Shown: positions 8,365 through 17,620 of the stretch, piece after piece
How the letters are laid out: every line of letters starts with the position of its first letter
How positions within the stretch are numbered: position 1 is the first letter of the stretch
NCBI RefSeq assembly: GCF_005893125.1
Contig: NZ_VCJS01000054.1
Coordinates: 1 to 64,000, forward strand
DNA length: 64,000 nt
Reading direction: 5' to 3'
Origin: Nonomuraea basaltis
GTDB lineage: Bacteria > Actinomycetota > Actinomycetes > Streptosporangiales > Streptosporangiaceae
Notes under the pieces: model-generated
What the model saw: the letters and a program-made list of their open reading frames with translations, nothing else
What the model was told of the DNA's origin: nothing
The model's database searches: none
Translations under genes and position numbers: made by a program

Positions 8365-9684
8365 GTGGGAGAGAACAAGCAGGAGACCCACTGGCTGAAG
8401 ACTTCGTGCTGGGGCGGTGGGGGCGTCGAGACGGGCGGCCGGAGCGTCGAAGAGGTCGTCACCTTCATCAACGGCTTCGACGTCACGCGCATCGAACAGG
8501 CGGCGACCGCCTACAGCGACGCCCGCACCGCCGTCAACACCGCCAGGGACGCGCTCAGAACACAGGCCGGCGAGCTCGCCAAGGTGTGGGAGGGCCCGGC
8601 CTCGGTCGAGGCCCAGCAGGCGCTCAGGACCCTCTACGCGACGATGGGCGAACTGGCCGAAAAGCTGAAGAAGATGGCCGATCCCGTCTCGGCCCTCGCC
8701 ACGGTGGTACGCAAACATCAGGAGTTCATCAACGACGGCTGGAAGGGCGTCATGCCGACCTGGCAGAACCAAAGCCAGGGCGGGATAGGCGGGAGCTGGA
8801 ACGACAGCATCGCGGACCTCTACAGCACCTACACCGGCGTCTATGGCGGAGACAGCGCCACGGGCGACTTCGGATCCGCGGACGAACTGGCGGGGCTCCA
8901 CCTGAAGACCTTCAGCGAAGACCTCGCGCACATCCACTCCATGATCCCGGACACGGTGGAGAAGGTGCTCCGGGACATCCGTCTTCCGCAGCAGCCGCAG
9001 GAGGGGCCCGACCCGATCGACTACTCGCAGTTCGACGGCAGTAACACGGGCGGTGGTGTGACACCCCCCGCGTATGGCAACCCCGATCTGTCCGGAATGC
9101 CGCCCGGAGGGCGGGACACCACGGGACCCCCCTTCGGTACCCAGGGTCCGCCGACCGACTCCTTGCCCCCGACCACCCCCGGCAATACCGGGACGAACCC
9201 ATCTGGCGGCCCCGCGACCGGCAATCCGACCGTGCCGGACCCGAACAACCCGAACGGCCAGAACCCGAACGTGCCGGACCCGAACAACCCGAACGGTCAG
9301 AACCCGAACGGTCAGAACCCCGGCTCAGGAGCGAACACGAGCCTGCAGGACTACCGGCCCACCACGGCCCCCACCACGGCCCCCACCGGGACCACCACCA
9401 CCACGAATCCCTACGGCGGCTCCGGCTCGCCGTACGGGGTGGGCACATCCGGTGGCCCAGGTGGCGTGTATGGCGGAGGCAGCGGCATGGTGTCGACCGC
9501 AGGCGCGCAGGGCCCCGGCGGCAGGTACGGCAACGGCACGGGCACGCCATTCATGCCGATGGGTGGGATGGGCGGAGCAGGCGCCCAGGAATCCGGGGAC
9601 CGCGAATCCACCACGTGGCTCCATGAGGACGACGACGTCTGGGACGGCGACACGGGCTCGGCGGTGAACAGCAAGATCGGGTAA
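8365..9684 (+). CDS. Long WXG/PPE-like type VII substrate with conserved tail (second copy)
   Basis: 439 residues, GTG start six bases after the upstream stop. Residues about 35-160 are helical with the turn KVWEGPASVEAQQALR, closely parallel to KVWKGP-type turns in the protein from 3281. A Pro/Asn/Gly-rich linker follows with repeated DPNNPNGQNPN segments, then the shared C-terminal module (PFMPMGGMGGAGAQ, DRESTTWLHEDDDVWDGD, KIG). It appears to be the duplicated partner in a second short-protein/long-protein bicistron. Probably exported; no enzymatic domain is visible. Confidence 0.76.
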   Translation: MGENKQETHWLKTSCWGGGGVETGGRSVEEVVTFINGFDVTRIEQAATAYSDARTAVNTARDALRTQAGELAKVWEGPASVEAQQALRTLYATMGELAEKLKKMADPVSALATVVRKHQEFINDGWKGVMPTWQNQSQGGIGGSWNDSIADLYSTYTGVYGGDSATGDFGSADELAGLHLKTFSEDLAHIHSMIPDTVEKVLRDIRLPQQPQEGPDPIDYSQFDGSNTGGGVTPPAYGNPDLSGMPPGGRDTTGPPFGTQGPPTDSLPPTTPGNTGTNPSGGPATGNPTVPDPNNPNGQNPNVPDPNNPNGQNPNGQNPGSGANTSLQDYRPTTAPTTAPTGTTTTTNPYGGSGSPYGVGTSGGPGGVYGGGSGMVSTAGAQGPGGRYGNGTGTPFMPMGGMGGAGAQESGDRESTTWLHEDDDVWDGDTGSAVNSKIG

Positions 9685-9724
9685 TCCGGAGGCCGGCCTC
9701 CCGCCCCGTTGCAGGCAAGGGGCG

Positions 9725-12700
9725 TCAGGCGTTGTCCGGGAGGGCTGCCTGGACAGGCGTGATGTTGCCGGTCGTCACGAGGAATCCTCGTCCAGGCGGG
9801 CCGCCCACCGTGCCGCGTGGCAGGCGGATATTGAAGATGTCGCCGTCGGACTGGCCCTGCACCGCGAGCAGGAGGCCCGTGCGGGATTTGCGGGTCTCCG
9901 CCGCGAAACCGCGGTAGGCGACGGCCAGATCCCCGGTCGTGCCGGCGATGAGCAGGCCGTGATCGCCGTCCCTGCCCGAGCGGAGCACCTCCTCCAGGGC
10001 CGTTCCCAGCGGGGAATCGGGATTGATCAGCTCGGCGTCGTCCACCAGCACGACGTAGTGGTGCTGGTCCGCGACCAGCTCCGGCAGGTTCGTGGCGTTG
10101 CCGTCCAGCACCGCCAGCGTGCCGTCCAGGTCTCTCAGCGGGCTGCGTCTCGGGGTGACGGCGATGACCGGCGTGCCGTGTTCGATCAGCGAACGCGCGG
10201 CCGTCAGCAGGGCCGACGAGCGGCCGGAGCGGGACGGGCCGGCGATCACGGCCCCTGGGCCGTACGCCAGCAGGTCGAGCCCGAGCGGGGAAAGGGCGTC
10301 GCCGCCCGCGCCGATCAGCGCCCACAGCGGCGACGGCGGGGTGAAGGCCGGATCCAGTTCGAGGGCCTGGGCGGCGGTGATGCGCATCGGAAGGGCGTCC
10401 ACGCGCAGCGGTGGCTCCCCGTCCCGCTGCCGGCCGCCCTTGCCGGCCGGCAGCGGTCGCGCGTGCTCCGGGCCGGGCTTCGCCTGCCCGGAGGGGATGG
10501 CGGCGGTGCGGGCCAGGGCCTGGAGGGCCGCGACCTGGGCGGGGCCCGCCGGGTCGGCGGAGAGCAGGGCGATGTGGTGCTCGACGATGCCGTGGTCGCC
10601 GATGGACAGGGCGCGGCCCGGGGGGATCGACGAGGGGAGACCCTTGAGCGGGAAACCGGCCAGGCCGTAGTCGGACGGATCCGAAAGGCGGAGAAGCAGC
10701 CGGTCGTCGAAGACCGTGGAGACCTGGCCGAGCAGCCCCGACCTGTCGCTGGTGATCACAGCTCTGAACCCGACTGCCGCGCCTTCGCGCAGAAGCTGGA
10801 GCAGCGCCTCGATCAGGCGGCCGTAGTCGTAGCTCTCGAACGCGGCCACGAAGCCCTCCCAGCGGTCCAGCATGAACACGAGCCAGGGGAGCCGGTGGCC
10901 CGCTTGGCGGTATTCGGCCAAGGAGGCGTGCCCGGCCTCGGCCAGGAGCTGCTGGCGGCGGCCCACCTCGGCCCGGAGCCGGGTGAGCAGGCGTTCCACC
11001 CGGTCGAGCTGGTCGCGGGTCACCACGGCGCCGCAGTGCGGCATCGCCACCAGCGGCAGGAGCGCGCCCGATCCGCAGTCGACCGCATGGAGGTGTACGT
11101 CTCCAGGTGAGGCATGGGCCGCGATGGATCCGGCGATCGTCCGCAACGCCGTCGACCTGCCGCTGCGTGCGGCGCCCGCGATGAGCAGGTGACCCCCGTG
11201 GGCCAGGTCCAGCGCCAGAGGCCGCCGGTCCTGCGCCCACGGACGGTCCGTTACGCCGAAGGGCAGCGGCGCTACCTCGGCGAACGCACCGGCCCCCGGA
11301 GGCGGGACGGTGCCGAATTCCGGAGGCGGGATCGCGCCTGCGCCGGCGTTCCCTGGATGGCTGGCGTTCCCCGATGCGGGTCGGCCGGAGCCTTTCACCC
11401 GGGGCCGGATGGGGTCGCCGCGGAAGGGGACCCCTTTCGCGTTGAGCTGAGAGGCAGCAGGAGCGGGGCTGGGCAAGGGACTGGCAGCGCCGGCCGCCGC
11501 GGAGGCGGAGCTCGGCGTTGGGGCGGGGGCCGTGACCGACGGAGAGCCGGGGAGGTCCAGGACGAAATGGGTGGGAAGGGGCTCCAGCCAGGGGCTGGGC
11601 TGGGTAGGGACATCGGCCAGGCGGGAAGCCTCGATGAGGGCGTCGGCGACCAGCGTGAGATCCGTGACGGATGAGTCCTCCTCCGGCTCGGGAGGACGCG
11701 GGAGCGGTCTGCCCAGGGAACGCCAGTTCACATCGAGCACCCGGACGGTGCCGGCCGCCCCATCGAGCGTCCCTTGAGACGTCATCGGGCTGCGGCCCCC
11801 GACTCTGGCCGTCTGTACGGCGATAGCCGCCCCCACCCCCGAACGCACGTAGCAACGGCCAGGCGTGGACTTGGAGATGTGAGCCGCGTCAGGCGTGTCG
11901 ATGACGTCCGACGACTCGGCGGGCTCCGTCACCCGCAGGGCGATCCGCAGGGACGTGTTGGCCTGGATGTCGGCCGTCACCACGCCCGCCGGGCGCTGCG
12001 TGGCCAGGATCAGGTGGATGCCCAGCGAGCGGCCCCGGCGGGCGATGTCGACCAGACCGGCGACGAAGTCGGGCAGCTCGGCCACCAGGGCGGCGAACTC
12101 GTCGATGATCAGCACCAGGCGCGGCAGGGCGGGACCGGTGTAGTCGTCGATGTCCTTGGCCCCAGCCCGCAGCAGCAGGCGCTCCCGGCGGCGGATCTCG
12201 GCCGCCAGCGAGTCGAGCGCGCGTTGTGTCAGGTGGCCGTCGAGATCGGTGACCATGCCGACGGTGTGCGGCAGGCGTACGCACTCCTTGAACGCCGCCC
12301 CGCCCTTGTAGTCGATCAGCACGAACGTCAGCTGGTCCGGCCGGTTGGCCACCGCCAGCGTGCAGATGAGCGTCTGCAGCAGCTCGGACTTGCCCGCGCC
12401 GGTGGTGCCGGCGATCAGGCCGTGGGGACCGTCGAGCTTGAGGTCCACCGAGAACGGCCCCTCGGGGCCGACACCGATCAGCGCGCTGGTGGAGCCCCGG
12501 TCCCGCCAGCGGGCGGCCAGTTCCTGGCCCGAGGGGCTGGGCAGGCCCATCAGGTCGAGCAGGCGTACCGCGCCGGGCAGGTTGCCCGCCGGGTCGTCCC
12601 TGCTCACGTCGCGGATCGGGGCCAGGGCCCTGGCCAGGCGGTCGCACCAGGCGGTGGAGACGAAGTCGCCCAGGACCGGGCCGATGACGTCGAGGCCGCC

Positions 12701-14617
12701 GCCGCGCAGGTGCACGAGGCCGTCGGCGCCGCATGTGGCCACCGTCTGGCACTCCTCCGGCAGCAGGCGCTGGTCGTCGTCGATGGCGAGCGTGAACACG
12801 CCGGACCGCGGCCCCTGGCGCAGCACCTGCGGCATGTTGGGCAGGCCGCGCAGCACCTGGGCCCCGTCGAGGATCACCAGCACGTCGTAGGGGCGGACGT
12901 CGTAGGAGGAGAAGGAGGGCTTCTCCGCCCCGCCGAGGTCGTCCCAGCCGGTGGGGATCTTGCCCAGCTCAGGGATCTTGGTGTTCTGGCGCTCGTCGAT
13001 GAGGGCGGCGAGCTCCGAGACACGGCGTGCGGCCGACTCGGGGTCGGTGCCGGCCAGCGCCACGCACTCCTCGCCGGCGCGCGGCGCGCAGTGCGGCAGC
13101 CAGCGCGTCCAGCCCCACCGCTGCTCGCCGTCGGCGTGCGCCGACACGACCACGATGGCCAGGTCACGGGGGCTGTGCAGGGTGGCGGCCTGGGCGATGA
13201 GCCAGCTCGCGAGGCTGGTCGCGGTGGTGCGCCGGCCCGTGACACCGGCCACGCCCAGCCTGCGCATGGGCAGCGCCACGGGCACGGAACGGCAGATCGG
13301 CGGATCGATGGGCCCGCCCTGCTCCTCCGACAGCTCCAGGTCGGCGGGCAGGTCGGCGAGGCCCACCCTGAGCCTGAGCGCGTCGGAGTCGTGGATCCTG
13401 CGCTCCCACAGCCGCCGGCGCGGACCTGTGGCCGTGAGCAGCACCTGGGCGGGGTCCGGCGCGTCGGCTCTGCGGGCCGCCTCGTCGGCCACCCTGGCCC
13501 GCTCGACCGCCTCGTCGTGCGCCTGGAGCCGTTCCTTGAACTCCTTGATCGCCTTCTTGTGCTGCTTCTTGCCGTGGCGGCGGTCGCTCCACCACTGCCC
13601 GATCATGATGATCGGCGTCATGAAAGCGATGAGCAGGTAGTACCACTGATTCAGGGCGATCGCCAGCGTCAGCCCCAGCGCGGCGGGCAGGAGCGCGGCC
13701 AGCAGCTGCAGGCGCAAGCCCTCGCTCCTGGTGGGCTCCTTCGGCTTGACGTATTTGCGTTCCGGCTCGGGGCGCCGGAGCCTGGGCGGGCGGTTGTAGG
13801 CCACCCCGCCCTCGCTCCTCGGTGCCAGGTGGGCGTCCTTGGGCTCGATCGAGGTCAGCACGAAGACCGAGGAACCACAGGTCAGAACTGCCTGGTCGGG
13901 CCATTCGACGGGCTCGGTGAGCGGCCGGCCGTCCAGCTCGGGGACCTCGCCGTAGTCGGCCTCGAACTCGGCCGCCTCCCGCTCGGCGGCCCGCGCGTTC
14001 AGCTCGGCGACCTCGTCGGCCCACCGCCCCTTGAGCTTGAGCCTGGGCGCCTCCCCTGGCTGCTGCCAGGTCCGCTCGATGGTGATCCCGTCCGGCGTCA
14101 CGCGTACGGTCACCGCCTCCGGGGCGAGCACCGGATCGGCGGCGGCGATCGCGCACATCGGGTCGGAGCCGATGATGTGCGTGCCCAGCCCCAGCCGGTG
14201 CACCGCCCCGGCCGCGGGCCCGCCCACCACCCGCACCTCGGCGACCCCGCCGGGCTCCTCGATGACGGTGGCGCGGGCCAGACGGGGATCGAGCGTGACC
14301 TTGTCGCCGTCCCGCAGCACGGACGTGGCCTGGGCGCGCGGGTCGAGCGGGCGGCCGTCGCGCCACATGACCGGCTCCTGCCCGCCCAGTAGGCCGGCTC
14401 TCTCGGGCCTGCGGGGGCGGGGCACGTGGAACTCGGCGCCGGCCGGTCCCGCGGACATGCCGTAGGGCGCGCGTGATCTGGGCAGCCGGACGACCGCCGC
14501 GAGAGGTTCGTGATCGCTGAGCGCCTCACTCACCCTCGCCACCGTGGCGGTGTCGTCGCCGTCGATCACGACGTCACGGTCGCGCTGCCCGCCGAGCACG
14601 GTGAGCATGATCCGCAT
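9725..14617 (-). CDS. eccC: EccC/EssC-type FtsK-SpoIIIE ATPase with FHA-like N terminus
   Basis: 1630 residues. The ATG is chosen because GAGGAG lies eight bases upstream; the frame extends 35 codons further without support. Plan: FHA-like region (about 1-290), two membrane helices (about 305-342), then three FtsK-like ATPase modules. Module 1 has an intact Walker A, GTTGAGKS (about 735), and Walker B, LVLIIDEF (about 837). Modules 2 and 3 have GAARSGRST (about 1149) and GPSRSGRSS (about 1462), where Arg replaces the Walker A Lys, so they are probably regulatory or substrate-binding. It is the motor of the type VII system. The single chain with FHA-like start resembles Firmicutes EssC more than split mycobacterial EccCa/Cb. 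Confidence 0.9.
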   Translation of the reverse strand: MRIMLTVLGGQRDRDVVIDGDDTATVARVSEALSDHEPLAAVVRLPRSRAPYGMSAGPAGAEFHVPRPRRPERAGLLGGQEPVMWRDGRPLDPRAQATSVLRDGDKVTLDPRLARATVIEEPGGVAEVRVVGGPAAGAVHRLGLGTHIIGSDPMCAIAAADPVLAPEAVTVRVTPDGITIERTWQQPGEAPRLKLKGRWADEVAELNARAAEREAAEFEADYGEVPELDGRPLTEPVEWPDQAVLTCGSSVFVLTSIEPKDAHLAPRSEGGVAYNRPPRLRRPEPERKYVKPKEPTRSEGLRLQLLAALLPAALGLTLAIALNQWYYLLIAFMTPIIMIGQWWSDRRHGKKQHKKAIKEFKERLQAHDEAVERARVADEAARRADAPDPAQVLLTATGPRRRLWERRIHDSDALRLRVGLADLPADLELSEEQGGPIDPPICRSVPVALPMRRLGVAGVTGRRTTATSLASWLIAQAATLHSPRDLAIVVVSAHADGEQRWGWTRWLPHCAPRAGEECVALAGTDPESAARRVSELAALIDERQNTKIPELGKIPTGWDDLGGAEKPSFSSYDVRPYDVLVILDGAQVLRGLPNMPQVLRQGPRSGVFTLAIDDDQRLLPEECQTVATCGADGLVHLRGGGLDVIGPVLGDFVSTAWCDRLARALAPIRDVSRDDPAGNLPGAVRLLDLMGLPSPSGQELAARWRDRGSTSALIGVGPEGPFSVDLKLDGPHGLIAGTTGAGKSELLQTLICTLAVANRPDQLTFVLIDYKGGAAFKECVRLPHTVGMVTDLDGHLTQRALDSLAAEIRRRERLLLRAGAKDIDDYTGPALPRLVLIIDEFAALVAELPDFVAGLVDIARRGRSLGIHLILATQRPAGVVTADIQANTSLRIALRVTEPAESSDVIDTPDAAHISKSTPGRCYVRSGVGAAIAVQTARVGGRSPMTSQGTLDGAAGTVRVLDVNWRSLGRPLPRPPEPEEDSSVTDLTLVADALIEASRLADVPTQPSPWLEPLPTHFVLDLPGSPSVTAPAPTPSSASAAAGAASPLPSPAPAASQLNAKGVPFRGDPIRPRVKGSGRPASGNASHPGNAGAGAIPPPEFGTVPPPGAGAFAEVAPLPFGVTDRPWAQDRRPLALDLAHGGHLLIAGAARSGRSTALRTIAGSIAAHASPGDVHLHAVDCGSGALLPLVAMPHCGAVVTRDQLDRVERLLTRLRAEVGRRQQLLAEAGHASLAEYRQAGHRLPWLVFMLDRWEGFVAAFESYDYGRLIEALLQLLREGAAVGFRAVITSDRSGLLGQVSTVFDDRLLLRLSDPSDYGLAGFPLKGLPSSIPPGRALSIGDHGIVEHHIALLSADPAGPAQVAALQALARTAAIPSGQAKPGPEHARPLPAGKGGRQRDGEPPLRVDALPMRITAAQALELDPAFTPPSPLWALIGAGGDALSPLGLDLLAYGPGAVIAGPSRSGRSSALLTAARSLIEHGTPVIAVTPRRSPLRDLDGTLAVLDGNATNLPELVADQHHYVVLVDDAELINPDSPLGTALEEVLRSGRDGDHGLLIAGTTGDLAVAYRGFAAETRKSRTGLLLAVQGQSDGDIFNIRLPRGTVGGPPGRGFLVTTGNITPVQAALPDNA

Positions 14618-14938
14618 GGTGCCGTCTCCTCGCTCGACTCCGGGCGCCAAGGTAGCGCCCGAAGCGAGGCCAGGCCCGCTGGTTGACGGCAATGGCATGG
14701 GAAGCCGGCGCTGTGGACACAATTGTCAGTGAACAAAGTGACCTATGTGACTTGAGTGGCGACTAGCCGGATAAATCGCCATCCGTCAACTCGATAGAAA
14801 CAATAGGCATCGGTTAATTCCCATTGACATCCCGTCACCTGCGAAACAAGCATGGGTCCTCGCATTCCGGCCCCGCCGTCCCAACGGGAACCACATAATG
14901 GCGTGGATTCCGCAATTCACCTTGGGAGCCCCCCACCC
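14618..14938. promoter_or_regulatory. Divergent intergenic region between eccC and the Tad operon
   Basis: 321 bases without a gene and noticeably AT-richer than its flanks, so it should hold promoters for both the leftward eccC and the rightward Tad operon. A TTGACA hexamer occurs on the plus strand at 14824-14829, but no convincing -10 follows at standard spacing. A TTGACG lies on the minus strand near 14788-14793. No riboswitch or hairpin was recognised. Confidence 0.4.
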
Positions 14939-15607
14939 ATGAGGACCAGTGAAAAGCCTGCCCCCAACGCGGCGGCGGGGTTGTCCGGCCCGGCCTCGCG
15001 CAAGCTCCCCGTGCCACCCCGGGAGCGCAAGCCGGCCCTGGCCGCGCTGGCCGTCCTGCTCATACTCGGCGGCGCGCTGGCCACGACCCTGCTCGTGCTG
15101 CGCAGCGGCGACCGCGTCTCCGTCATCAGGGTCACCCAGCAGATCGGCGCAGGTCAGAAGTTCCCGCCCGAGGCGCTCGAAGAGGTGAAGATCGCCGATA
15201 CGGGCATCGACTTCGTCAGCTGGTCGCAGCGCAAGCAGGTCACCGACAGCTTCGCGGCCGTAACGATCCTCCCCGGCACCCTGCTGACGAACCAGATGGG
15301 CGTCAGGGCCAGCTCCGAGCTCGGCGAGGGAAAGGCCACGGTCGGGCTGGCGCTCAAGCCGGGGCAAATGCCCGCCGGCATCCAGCAGGGCGACCGCGTC
15401 CAGGTGATATTCGTACCGAGCCGGTCAAGCCAGGGAGAAACCCGCGTCCTCGCCGCCGGCGCGCTCGTCTTCGCCACGAACGAGAAAACCAGATCGGGAA
15501 ATTCCGGCCAGATCACTGTGGTCGTGGACGCGGCCGCCGCGCCGGAAATAGTGGCGTTCGCCTCCACCGGTGAAATCGCGGTGGCCGAGCTCCCGGGGGC
15601 ACGCTGA
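14939..15607 (+). CDS. SAF-domain protein, CpaB/RcpC-like (Flp pilus assembly)
   Basis: 222 residues: a cytoplasmic Pro/Arg-rich start, one membrane helix at about 35-57 (ALAVLLILGGALATTLLVL), and an outward SAF fold (IRVTQQIGAGQKFPPEAL through TVGLALKPGQMPAGIQQGDRVQV). CpaB/RcpC proteins are envelope parts of Tad/Flp pilus machines. The ATG preceded by GGGAG is preferred over an upstream in-frame ATG that lacks a ribosome site. It heads a run of genes overlapping or spaced by 1-3 bases, so it is the first gene of the Tad operon. Confidence 0.8.
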   Translation: MRTSEKPAPNAAAGLSGPASRKLPVPPRERKPALAALAVLLILGGALATTLLVLRSGDRVSVIRVTQQIGAGQKFPPEALEEVKIADTGIDFVSWSQRKQVTDSFAAVTILPGTLLTNQMGVRASSELGEGKATVGLALKPGQMPAGIQQGDRVQVIFVPSRSSQGETRVLAAGALVFATNEKTRSGNSGQITVVVDAAAAPEIVAFASTGEIAVAELPGAR

Positions 15608-15608
15608 C

Positions 15609-16325
15609 GTGGGGCTGATCGTGCTGGCCGCCGACAAGGGCGCGCCAGGGGTGACCACGGCCGCGACGGCCCTGGCCGCGGTATGGCCGCGGCCGGTGCT
15701 GCTGGCCGAATGCGACCCGGCGGGCGGTGACCTGGCCTACCGGCTGCCCGCCGCCGACGGCGGCATGCTCAACCCGGGCAAGGGCCTGCTCACGCTGGGC
15801 GCCACGGCGCGCCGCGGCCTGGAGCCCGCCCAGATCCACCAGCACACGCAGAAGATCATCGGCGGGCTTGACGTGCTGGCCGGGCTCACCCACGGCGAGC
15901 AGGCCGCCGGGCTCACCTGGTTGTGGGGCCCGCTGGGCAGGTCGCTCGCCGCGATCCCGAACGCCGACGTGATCGCCGACTGCGGCCGCCTCGGCGCGCA
16001 CCAGCAGCTCGGCGACCTGCTGGCCGAGGCCGAACAGGTCGTGCTGCTGACCAGGGCGACCCTCGACCACGTCGCCCACCTGCGCGAGCGCCTCCAGATC
16101 ACCAAGGCGCACGGCGTCGTGGTGATCGCCGACCCCCGCGCCTACCGCGCCTCGATCGACGACGTACGCAGGATCGTCGGCCCCAGCGTCCAGTTCGTGT
16201 ACGGCCTCGCGTACGACCCCAAGGGCGCCGAGCTCCTGCGCGGCCAGTGGGGCGGCCGCCTCGACCGCTCGCTCCTCATCCGTACGGCCCGCGACCTCGC
16301 GGCGAGGCTGGTGAGCCACCGATGA
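15609..16325 (+). CDS. TadZ/CpaE-like MinD-ParA family ATPase
   Basis: 238 residues. The GTG one base after the preceding stop gives MGLIVLAADKGAPGVTT, whose KGAPGVTT is a deviant Walker A of the MinD/ParA/TadZ class. Further motifs are LLAECDPAGGDLAYRLP (switch-like Asp) and DVIADCGRLG. There is no atypical receiver domain in front, unlike full CpaE. In Tad systems this ATPase places the pilus machine at a cell site. Its stop overlaps the start of the CpaF-like gene (GATGA). Confidence 0.82.
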   Translation: MGLIVLAADKGAPGVTTAATALAAVWPRPVLLAECDPAGGDLAYRLPAADGGMLNPGKGLLTLGATARRGLEPAQIHQHTQKIIGGLDVLAGLTHGEQAAGLTWLWGPLGRSLAAIPNADVIADCGRLGAHQQLGDLLAEAEQVVLLTRATLDHVAHLRERLQITKAHGVVVIADPRAYRASIDDVRRIVGPSVQFVYGLAYDPKGAELLRGQWGGRLDRSLLIRTARDLAARLVSHR

Positions 16326-17617
16326 TCGATCACTCGCTGGTCAAGCGGTTCCGCCAGGAGGTCGGCGACCGGCTGGCGCATCAGCGCAGGCTCGACCAGG
16401 CCAACGGCCTGCCCGCGATGACCGGGGAGGACGAGCGCCAGTTCGCCAGGGCGCTGATCTCCCAGGTCCTGGAGGAGCACGCGCGCAACGAGATCGGCCT
16501 CGGCCGCACGCCGCCCACGGTGGAAGAGGAGGAGGCGCTCGCGGCCGGCATCCACGCCGCGCTGTTCGGCGTCGGCCGCCTGCAGCCGCTCCTCGACGAC
16601 ACCCAGGTCGAGAACATCGACATCAACGGCTGCGACAAGGTCTTCGTCAGCTACGCCGACGGCCAGGAGCTCATGCACGATCCGGTCGCCGAGTCCGACG
16701 AGGAGCTGATCGAGCTGATCCAGATCCTGGCGGCGTACTCGGGCCTGTCGAGCAGGCCGTTCGACACCGCGAACCCGCAGCTCGACCTGCGTCTTCCCGA
16801 CGGCTCCCGGCTGAGCGCGGTCATGGACGTGACGGTCAGGCCGGCGGTCTCGATCCGCCGCGCCCGCCTGGGCAAGGTCTTCATGTCCGATCTCGTCGGC
16901 AACGGCACGATAAGCGGGGACGTGGGGAGGTTCCTGAGCGCGGCCGTCGCCGCCCGCAAGAACCTCATGATCGCCGGCTCCACCAACGCCGGCAAGACCA
17001 CCCTGCTCAGGGCCCTGGCCAACGAGATCCCGCCCACCGAGCGCCTCATCACCGTCGAACGCGCCCTCGAGCTCGGCCTCGACCAGTTCCCCGAGCTCCA
17101 CCCCAACGTCGTCGCCTTCGAGCAGCGCCTGCCCAACTCCGAGGGCCAGGGCGAGATCTCCATGGCCGAGCTGGTCAGGCGCTCGCTCAGGATGAACCCC
17201 AGCCGCGTCATCGTCGGCGAGGTGCTCGGCGACGAGATCGTCACCATGCTCAACGCGATGACCCAGGGCAACGACGGCTCCCTGTCGACCATCCACGCCA
17301 ACTCCAGCATGGAGGTCTTCAACCGCATCGCCACGTACGCCCTGCAGGCCAGCGAGCGTCTGCCCATCGACGCCACCCACATGCTCATCTCGGGCGCCAT
17401 CGACTTCGTGGTCTTCATCGAGAAGCGCAACGACTACCACCGCGGCGGCACCCTGCGCCGCTACGTCTCCAGCATCCGCGAGGTCAACGGCTGCGACGGC
17501 CGCGTCCTGTCGAGCGAGGTGTTCGTGCCCGGGCCCGACGGCACCGCCGTGCCGCACGCGCCGGTCTCCTGCCTGGAGGAGCTCATGGCGCACGGCTACA
17601 CCCCGGGGGGATGGTGA
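16322..17617 (+). CDS. tadA: TadA/CpaF secretion ATPase of the Flp pilus
   Basis: 431 residues, a VirB11/CpaF-type hexameric ATPase powering pilin assembly. Walker A GSTNAGKTTL lies at about residues 218-227; the Asp box and Walker B region (RMNPSRVIVGEVLGDE) and the His box (GNDGSLSTIHANS) are all present. Length is typical for actinobacterial CpaF. The ATG overlapping the upstream TGA is chosen; the longer open frame upstream overlaps TadZ and is spurious. It is followed after three bases by tadB. Confidence 0.93.
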   Translation: MIDHSLVKRFRQEVGDRLAHQRRLDQANGLPAMTGEDERQFARALISQVLEEHARNEIGLGRTPPTVEEEEALAAGIHAALFGVGRLQPLLDDTQVENIDINGCDKVFVSYADGQELMHDPVAESDEELIELIQILAAYSGLSSRPFDTANPQLDLRLPDGSRLSAVMDVTVRPAVSIRRARLGKVFMSDLVGNGTISGDVGRFLSAAVAARKNLMIAGSTNAGKTTLLRALANEIPPTERLITVERALELGLDQFPELHPNVVAFEQRLPNSEGQGEISMAELVRRSLRMNPSRVIVGEVLGDEIVTMLNAMTQGNDGSLSTIHANSSMEVFNRIATYALQASERLPIDATHMLISGAIDFVVFIEKRNDYHRGGTLRRYVSSIREVNGCDGRVLSSEVFVPGPDGTAVPHAPVSCLEELMAHGYTPGGW

Positions 17618-17620
17618 CCG

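Noticed and set aside
11774..14392. 872-codon plus-strand frame opposite eccC
   Set aside because: GC-codon shadow: low-complexity Gln/Arg/Gly/His sequence, no motif, while the minus strand encodes a clear FtsK-type ATPase.
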